Source: an uncultured Microcoleaceae cyanobacterium
Lineage (GTDB): Bacteria; Cyanobacteriota; Cyanobacteriia; Cyanobacteriales; Microcoleaceae
Assembly (NCBI GenBank): GCA_938083405.1
Contig: CALKCV010000203.1
Location: forward strand, 1-9,085
Direction: 5' to 3'
Length of the DNA: 9,085 nucleotides
How positions within the stretch are numbered: the first letter of the stretch is position 1; the number at the start of each line of letters is the position of its first letter. The notes beneath the pieces were generated by a model. That model saw only the letters and a program-made list of their open reading frames with translations, made no database searches and was not told where the DNA came from. A program made the translations under genes and the position numbers. Of this stretch, positions 5,698 to 9,085 are shown in pieces.

Positions 5698-5726
5698 CAT
5701 CAGAACTAGGAGAGAAAAAAGGAAAA

Positions 5727-6128
5727 ATGGCGTCTAACGATACTATATCAGATATGCTGACGCGGATTCGCAACTCTTGCATGGCGCAGCACTCAACCAC
5801 AAAAGTTCCAGCAACAAAAATGACCCGCAATATTGCCAAAGTCTTAAAAGAAGAAGGCTTTGTAGGTGAGTTTGAAGAAACTGGAGAAGGGGTCCAGAAG
5901 TATTTGGTGATTTCTTTAAAGTATAAAGGTAAAAATCGCCAACCCATCGTTAGGCATCTTCAGCGCATAAGTAAGCCTGGGTTGCGAGTTTACAAAAATC
6001 GTAAAGAATTACCGAAAGTTTTAGGTGGAATTGGAATTGCAATTATTTCCACATCTAGTGGGATTATGACAGACAGAGAAGCTCGACGCCGAGGTATAGG
6101 AGGCGAAGTGCTTTGTTATGTTTGGTAA
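5727..6128 (+). CDS. rpsH: 30S ribosomal protein S8
   Basis: Encodes 133 aa, the standard length. S8 binds the central domain of 16S rRNA and in E. coli also represses the spc operon by binding its mRNA near rplE. The N-terminus MASNDTISDMLTRIRN is typical. The S8 signature GIAIISTSSGIMTDREAR spans residues 103-120, and the protein ends GGEVLCYVW as expected. AGGAGAG at 5708-5714 and AAAGG at 5718-5722 precede ATG 5727; the second has the better spacing (four bases). It follows rplE after 29 bases with no rpsN, a normal arrangement for cyanobacteria. Autoregulation by S8 has not been shown in this phylum as far as I know, so it remains inference. Confidence 0.98.
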   Translation: MASNDTISDMLTRIRNSCMAQHSTTKVPATKMTRNIAKVLKEEGFVGEFEETGEGVQKYLVISLKYKGKNRQPIVRHLQRISKPGLRVYKNRKELPKVLGGIGIAIISTSSGIMTDREARRRGIGGEVLCYVW

Positions 6129-6251
6129 GGGTAAAGGAAAATAGGTAATTGAAAAAAAGCCGACAGTAAAACGCTCTTTGTTCCAAATTACCAATTGTCT
6201 TTTTATCGATTCCAATTGCCCAGCACTAACCATTAACAACCACAAGCGAAA
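6124..6251 (+). repeat. Inverted heptad element between rpsH and rplF
   Basis: The left half reads in sevens as GGTAAGG, GTAAAGG, AAAATAG and GTAATTG (6124-6151) and includes the rpsH stop. The right half has AATTACC (6186-6192) and then CACTAAC, CATTAAC, AACCACA and AGCGAAA (6224-6251), ending one base before the rplF ATG. AATAGGTAATT (6140-6150) pairs at 10 of 11 positions with AATTACCAATT (6186-6196). CATTAAC is the exact complement of the GTTAATG unit upstream of rplB, linking the two elements. This gap is 124 bases, the same length as the rplB-rpsS gap. Confidence 0.7.
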
Positions 6252-6252
6252 T

Positions 6253-6792
6253 ATGTCTCGAATTGGTAAACTTCCGATCGATATTCCGAGTAAAGTGAAC
6301 GTCACCATTGACGGTCAAGAAATTGTAGTAAAAGGTTCTAAAGGCGAACTTTCTTGGGTATTGCCACCAGAGATTACTATTACTCAAGAAGGAGAAACTT
6401 TGATTGTAAAACCTAAGAATAATTCCCGTCGCGCCCGCGAGCGCTATGGTTTGTCTCGAACTTTGGTGGCAAACATGGTCGAGGGAGTTTCTAAAGGTTT
6501 TGAACGACGCCTTGAAATTCAAGGAGTTGGTTATCGGGCTCAAGTTCAAGGTCGTAACCTAATCCTAAATGTGGGTTACAGCAATCCTGTGGAATTACCC
6601 GCTCCAGATGGCATAACTATTGCTGTAGAAAATAACACCAATGTAATTGTAAGTGGCATAAGTAAAGAAATAGTAGGGAATACAGCAGCCAAAATTCGTA
6701 GCGTCCGCCCTCCAGAAGTTTATAAAGGGAAAGGCATTCGCTATGCAGGTGAGATGGTAAGGCGTAAAGCGGGTAAGGCAGGTAAGAAGTAA
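6253..6792 (+). CDS. rplF: 50S ribosomal protein L6
   Basis: Encodes 179 aa from ATG 6253, a normal length. L6 binds the sarcin-ricin region of 23S rRNA near the factor-binding site. The protein contains two related alpha/beta domains. The start MSRIGKLPIDIPSKV is the family standard, GFERRLEIQGVGYRAQVQG (82-100) opens the second domain, and the L6 signature PEVYKGKGI lies at 154-162 before the basic tail ending RRKAGKAGKK. The open frame extends 25 codons upstream from a TTG, but that stretch is non-homologous repeat DNA. There is no Shine-Dalgarno sequence; A/C-rich heptads run up to the ATG. A large gap of 352 bases follows. Confidence 0.97.
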   Translation: MSRIGKLPIDIPSKVNVTIDGQEIVVKGSKGELSWVLPPEITITQEGETLIVKPKNNSRRARERYGLSRTLVANMVEGVSKGFERRLEIQGVGYRAQVQGRNLILNVGYSNPVELPAPDGITIAVENNTNVIVSGISKEIVGNTAAKIRSVRPPEVYKGKGIRYAGEMVRRKAGKAGKK

Positions 6793-6869
6793 ATAATCCC
6801 GAACCTCCTGCCTTCACAGCGATAGCTTTTTGGTAGTAAGACTTTCAAACAGGGTGCGCGTCACCTTTG

Positions 6870-6887
6870 AAGCTTTCCCAAAAGCTT
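6870..6887 (+). other. Perfect hairpin in the rplF-rplR spacer
   Basis: AAGCTTT (6870-6876) and AAAGCTT (6881-6887) form a perfect 7-bp stem with a CCCA tetraloop. It is followed by ACGGCTTGTTG, not a T-run. It could slow exonucleases or attenuate weakly, but its role is unknown. Confidence 0.5.
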
Positions 6888-6894
6888 ACGGCTT

Positions 6895-7010
6895 GTTGTA
6901 AGTTGTTAGTTAGAAGAAAATCGGTATGCACTCCTGCGGTGGGGTGCTTCTGTTAGAACTACTACCTAATTACCTGCCTGCCTACTTACAAAGAACAAAC
7001 AAAGAACAAA
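6895..7010 (+). repeat. Inverted heptad element with internal hairpin in the rplF-rplR spacer
   Basis: The left half reads GTTGTAA, GTTGTTA, GTTAGAA (6895-6915). The right half reads ATTACCT, GCCTGCC, TACTTAC, AAAGAAC (6969-6996) and contains two tandem CAAAGAACAAA units (6989-6999, 7000-7010). TTGTAAG (6896-6902) pairs perfectly with CTTACAA (6985-6991), and pairing continues inward with regular mismatches to about 6913/6974. The loop contains a second stem, GCACTCC (6928-6934) with GGGGTGC (6941-6947), with one G-U pair around TGCGGT. Confidence 0.6.
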
Positions 7011-7144
7011 AAATGTTTTTGAGATTTCTGAAGCTAAGAACAAAAAAAGCAAACTTTTTTATTCTATCGCTCAAAGAAATTAAAAATGGAATTAATTCCT
7101 AAGCGCAAGTCTAGATTGTTATAAGAGTTAAAAAGAGTTTAAAG

Positions 7145-7507
7145 ATGAAACTGACTCGAAGAGAATTAGTACAAAGGCGGCATCGTCGAGTGCGAAGTAA
7201 ACTGTCTGGGACTGCCGAACGACCCAGACTAGCCGTATTTAGAGCAAACGCTCATATTTATGCTCAACTGATTGATGATACCAACCATCATACTCTAGTT
7301 GCAGCTTCTACTTTAGAACCAGAACTGAAGTCTAAACTAAAATCTGGCTCGACTTGTGAAGCAGCCCGCGAAGTGGGAAAACTGATTGCCCAGCGAGGGA
7401 AGGAAAAGGACATTAGTCAAGTGGTTTTCGATCGAGGTGGTAATATTTATCACGGTCGCGTCAAAGCATTGGCAGAAGCGGCTCGCGAAGGAGGATTGGA
7501 CTTCTAG
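7145..7507 (+). CDS. rplR: 50S ribosomal protein L18
   Basis: Encodes 120 aa, the typical bacterial length. L18 binds 5S rRNA and, with L5, attaches it to the central protuberance. The Arg/Lys-rich N-terminus (MKLTRRELVQRRHRRVRSKL) is followed by the conserved ERPRLAVFRANAHIYAQLID (25-44) and the C-terminal VVFDRGGNIYHGRVKALAEA (93-112) ending AAREGGLDF. ATG 7145 fits the family start; only weak purine-rich sequence precedes it. It lies 352 bases after rplF and 85 before rpsE, in the order expected for the spc cluster. No defects are seen. Confidence 0.97.
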   Translation: MKLTRRELVQRRHRRVRSKLSGTAERPRLAVFRANAHIYAQLIDDTNHHTLVAASTLEPELKSKLKSGSTCEAAREVGKLIAQRGKEKDISQVVFDRGGNIYHGRVKALAEAAREGGLDF

Positions 7508-7579
7508 ACGATTATCAATTAAGATAGATAGAAGTCGGTTTTTAACTTTTAAAGTCAATCTTGTTAAAAGCTCTAAAAC

Positions 7580-7584
7580 AGAGG
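7580..7584 (+). promoter_or_regulatory. Shine-Dalgarno site of rpsE
   Basis: AGAGG lies eight bases before ATG 7593. It sets the rpsE start there; the open frame extends 69 codons further upstream into rplR but lacks family similarity. Confidence 0.75.
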
Positions 7585-7592
7585 AAAAAGCT

Positions 7593-8126
7593 ATGGCAGA
7601 ACAGCAACAGCGTCGTAAAAAAGGCAGTCGTACTAAAGAAAAAGAAACCGACTGGCAAGAAAGAGTAGTTCAAATTCGCAGGGTTACTAAAGTAGTTAAA
7701 GGTGGTAAAAACCTAAGCTTCCGGGCAGTTGTTGTAGTAGGCAACGAAAAAGGTCAAGTGGGAGTAGGTGTAGGTAAGGCAGCCGATGTTATTGGGGCAG
7801 TCAAGAAAGGGGTAGCTGATGGGAAAAAGCATTTGATAGAAGTGCCTCTAACTAAATCTAGTTCTATTCCTCATCCAGTTAATGGTGTTGGTGGCGGTGC
7901 TAAAGTTATTATGCGACCGGCAGCACCAGGAACGGGGGTAATTGCGGGAGGGGCTGTAAGAACTGTACTAGAATTGGCAGGGGTCCGTAATATTTTGGCC
8001 AAACAATTAGGCTCTAATAATCCCTTAAACAATGCAAGAGCAGCCGTGAATGCTTTGGGTGCCTTGAGAAAATTTTCTGAAGTTGCAGAAGAACGCGGTA
8101 TTCCTGTCGAAAATCTTTATGCTTAG
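7593..8126 (+). CDS. rpsE: 30S ribosomal protein S5
   Basis: Encodes 177 aa from ATG 7593. S5 lies on the 30S solvent face near the mRNA entry and affects decoding fidelity. A polar, basic N-terminal extension (1-20) precedes the double-stranded-RNA-binding fold. The S5 signature region spans GKNLSFRAVVVVGNEKGQVG (38-57) into VGVGKAADV. The C-terminal ribosomal S5 domain holds PHPVNGVGGGAKVIMRPAAP (93-112), TGVIAGGAVRTVLELAGV (114-131) and the end ERGIPVENLYA. AGAGG supports the start. rpmD (L30), which follows rpsE in E. coli, is absent; a structured 146-base spacer sits there instead, before rplO. This absence is usual for cyanobacteria. Confidence 0.97.
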   Translation: MAEQQQRRKKGSRTKEKETDWQERVVQIRRVTKVVKGGKNLSFRAVVVVGNEKGQVGVGVGKAADVIGAVKKGVADGKKHLIEVPLTKSSSIPHPVNGVGGGAKVIMRPAAPGTGVIAGGAVRTVLELAGVRNILAKQLGSNNPLNNARAAVNALGALRKFSEVAEERGIPVENLYA

Positions 8127-8142
8127 TCGCTCAGTAACGGTA

Positions 8143-8216
8143 ACTGGGAACTGGGATGGTGTCGCTTATGTAATTTATGTAATTTCAAATTACATAAACG
8201 TATCCATTCCTAGTTC
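8143..8216 (+). repeat. Two-tier stem-loop element between rpsE and rplO
   Basis: Two tandem ACTGGGA heptads (8143-8156) start the element. The outer stem pairs GAACTGGGATGG (8148-8159) with CCATTCCTAGTTC (8204-8216) at all 12 positions, with one G-U pair and one bulged T. Inside, TTTATGTAATTT (8174-8185) and AAATTACATAAA (8187-8198) form a perfect 12-base inverted repeat around a single C. An extra TTATGTAAT copy lies at 8166-8174, giving a direct repeat. No T-run follows. It is one of the best-paired non-coding structures in the window and occupies the site where rpmD lies in other bacteria. Confidence 0.75.
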
Positions 8217-8272
8217 TGAATTTTAGCTCAAAAGTAAAGATCGCTAACTAGCAAATAAAACTAATAAAGAAT

Positions 8273-8764
8273 ATGAGATTACAAGACGCAGTACCTAAAG
8301 AGGGTTCCCGAAAGCGAGGCCGCAGACTAGGACGAGGAATTTCTGCAGGTCAAGGTGCAAGCTGTGGCAAGGGAATGCGAGGTCAAAAATCCCGCTCTGG
8401 TAGAAGTACCAGGCCTGGTTTTGAAGGGGGTCAAAATCCTCTATACCGTCGCTTGCCCAAGTTAAAGAGCTTTCCAATGGTGAATCGGAAAAATTTTACC
8501 ATTGTTAATGTAAGTAAATTGGCATCTCTCGAACCAAATACAGAGGTAAATCTTTCTTCTTTGATGAAAGCGGGAATTGTCACTGCTAACGACGGACCGC
8601 TGAAAATATTGGGAGATGGAGAACTGAACGTACCTTTAACAGTACAAGCAGCAGGTTTTAGCAAAAGCGCCCGTACCAAAATCGAAGGGGCAGGTGGCAG
8701 TTGTTCTTTGGTTGAAGGGCCAGAGAAAGTATCGGCTGAAGCTAATTCTTCGGGGGACGCTTAG
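8273..8764 (+). CDS. rplO: 50S ribosomal protein L15
   Basis: Encodes 163 aa. L15 is a late-assembling 23S rRNA-binding protein. The long, basic, glycine-rich N-terminal arm (GSRKRGRRLGRGISAGQGAS, 11-30, then CGKGMRGQKSRSG) penetrates the subunit. RPGFEGGQNPLYRRLPKLKS (47-66) follows, and the L15 signature runs from KILGDGELNVPLTV (111-124) to GAGGS (139-143). The last roughly 18 residues, EGPEKVSAEANSSGDA and neighbours, form a Ser/Ala/Glu-rich tail beyond the conserved core, longer than the shortest cyanobacterial L15 proteins. The start MRLQDAVPKEGS fits the family; only a weak AAAGA precedes it. secY would be expected next but lies outside the window. Confidence 0.97.
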   Translation: MRLQDAVPKEGSRKRGRRLGRGISAGQGASCGKGMRGQKSRSGRSTRPGFEGGQNPLYRRLPKLKSFPMVNRKNFTIVNVSKLASLEPNTEVNLSSLMKAGIVTANDGPLKILGDGELNVPLTVQAAGFSKSARTKIEGAGGSCSLVEGPEKVSAEANSSGDA

Positions 8765-8808
8765 GGACAGGCAATTTAGGGGTACCCAAATAAATAATGG
8801 AGCCGTAG

Positions 8809-8835
8809 GTAGGGTGGAGTGAAACGCAACCCTAC
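8809..8835 (+). repeat. Dispersed-type palindromic repeat
   Basis: GTAGGGT (8809-8815) and ACCCTAC (8829-8835) form a perfect 7-bp stem. Three more pairs form inside it with two mismatches, closing on a GAA loop. On the minus strand the core reads GGGTTGCGTTTCACTCCACC, closely resembling a palindromic repeat that recurs in intergenic DNA of many cyanobacteria. The family assignment is from memory and would need a genome search. Confidence 0.6.
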
Positions 8836-8905
8836 AATACTATTGTATTTTTGGAGATTTTAATTTTTGGAAGTCCCTTAATAAAGTACCGGCTTGTTGG
8901 TTCGA

Positions 8906-8919
8906 GGAGCGATCGCTCC
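8906..8919. repeat. HIP1-centred 14-base palindrome
   Basis: GGAGCGATCGCTCC is a perfect palindrome with the HIP1 octamer GCGATCGC (8909-8916) at its centre. It is a typical cyanobacterial signature. Function is unknown. Confidence 0.8.
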
Positions 8920-8996
8920 CACCGAATTAAAAAAAAAAGCTGGCAGTTTCTTTCTTTGCGCAACTCCCTAAGCGTAGTGGAAAGGATTTTTAAGTG

Positions 8997-9011
8997 ACTC
9001 GGAGGCTGAGT
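8997..9011 (+). other. Small hairpin upstream of the expected secY
   Basis: ACTCGG (8997-9002) pairs with CTGAGT (9006-9011), with one G-U pair and a three-base loop. It is short, so this is a weak call. Confidence 0.3.
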
Positions 9012-9042
9012 ACGTTAGACTTTTGAGTGGGAGAGCGACAAA

Positions 9043-9070
9043 TTGACCCAATTTTGTTAAAATCTAAAAA
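9043..9070 (+). promoter_or_regulatory. Possible weak internal promoter before the expected secY
   Basis: TTGACC (9043-9048) matches a -35 box at 5 of 6 positions. TAAAAA (9065-9070), 16 bases downstream, matches a -10 box at only 4 of 6. In such AT-rich DNA this could be chance. Confidence 0.2.
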
Positions 9071-9085
9071 AATATAAAATCTAAA
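9058..9085 (+). repeat. 11-base direct repeat at the window edge
   Basis: TAAAATCTAAA occurs at 9058-9068 and again at 9075-9085, a 17-base period. The window ends on the second copy, so more copies may follow. Confidence 0.7.

Larger units (their letters stand above)
6793..7144 (+). other. Non-coding 352-base spacer between rplF and rplR
   Basis: This is the longest internal gap. It holds a hairpin (6870-6887), a second heptad-type inverted element (6895-7010) enclosing another hairpin, and then an A/T-rich stretch (7011-7144) with no clear structure. A 58-codon frame from ATG 6926 to the TAA at 7100-7102 runs through the hairpin and the repeats. It has no good ribosome binding site and no recognisable family, so I do not call it a gene. 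TATAAG at 7121 resembles a -10 box but has no partner -35. Confidence 0.75.
8765..9085 (+). other. Non-coding 321-base spacer after rplO
   Basis: No plausible gene is seen on either strand to the end of the window. The stretch contains a palindromic repeat (8809-8835), a HIP1-centred palindrome (8906-8919), a small hairpin (8997-9011) and an 11-base direct repeat (9058-9085). It probably leads to secY, judging from conserved gene order. No stem followed by a T-run marks an intrinsic terminator. Confidence 0.75.

Noticed and set aside
6926..7102. A 58-codon frame in the rplF-rplR spacer, starting MHSCGGVLLL
   Set aside because: It runs through a hairpin and direct repeats, has no good Shine-Dalgarno sequence, matches no family I recognise, and nothing in the operon calls for a gene here.

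Overview
The window is a stretch of the S10-spc-type ribosomal protein gene cluster of a cyanobacterium. It reads on the + strand throughout, in the order rplW (3' end only), rplB, rpsS, rplV, rpsC, rplP, rpmC, rpsQ, rplN, rplX, rplE, rpsH, rplF, rplR, rpsE, rplO. The cyanobacterial assignment rests on four observations. Protein ends and motifs are cyanobacterial in type (L2 beginning MGIRSYRP, L5 ending LLKEMGMPFRS, L15 beginning MRLQDAVPKEGS). rpsN is absent between rplE and rpsH, and rpmD is absent between rpsE and rplO, as is usual in that phylum. GCGATCGC (HIP1) octamers occur at 5374 and 8909. Heptameric repeats of the kind seen in filamentous and colonial cyanobacteria fill several gaps. 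The genus cannot be fixed from the sequence alone.

Layout: 1-82 is the L23 tail. 238-2855 encodes L2, S19, L22 and S3. 3027-4111 encodes L16, L29 and S17. 4345-6128 encodes L14, L24, L5 and S8. 6253-8764 encodes L6, L18, S5 and L15. The last 321 bases hold no gene and probably lead into secY, which follows rplO in most bacteria but lies outside the window. All fifteen complete genes look intact. Several start codons lie inside the longest open frames (rplV 1682, rpmC 3448, rpsQ 3866, rplN 4345, rplE 5155, rplF 6253, rpsE 7593). These were chosen by family length and ribosome binding sites.

The products all assemble into the ribosome: the large subunit (L2, L5, L6, L14, L15, L16, L18, L22, L23, L24, L29) and the small subunit (S3, S5, S8, S17, S19).

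The coding part is ordinary. The spacers are not. About a quarter of the window (roughly 2.25 kb) is non-coding, in an operon family that is normally tightly packed; only rplP/rpmC, rplN/rplX and rplE/rpsH are close. Several gaps share one design: heptads carrying G/T just after the upstream stop, then complementary heptads carrying A/C just before the next ATG. The two halves can pair in register to form inter-cistronic stems. The starts that directly follow A/C heptads (rplB, rpsS, rplP, rplF) have no visible Shine-Dalgarno sequence, whereas rplV, rpsQ, rplX and rpsE have clear ones. This is the main thing worth a second look. I see no defence system, mobile gene, CRISPR array or RNA gene, and no new protein system.
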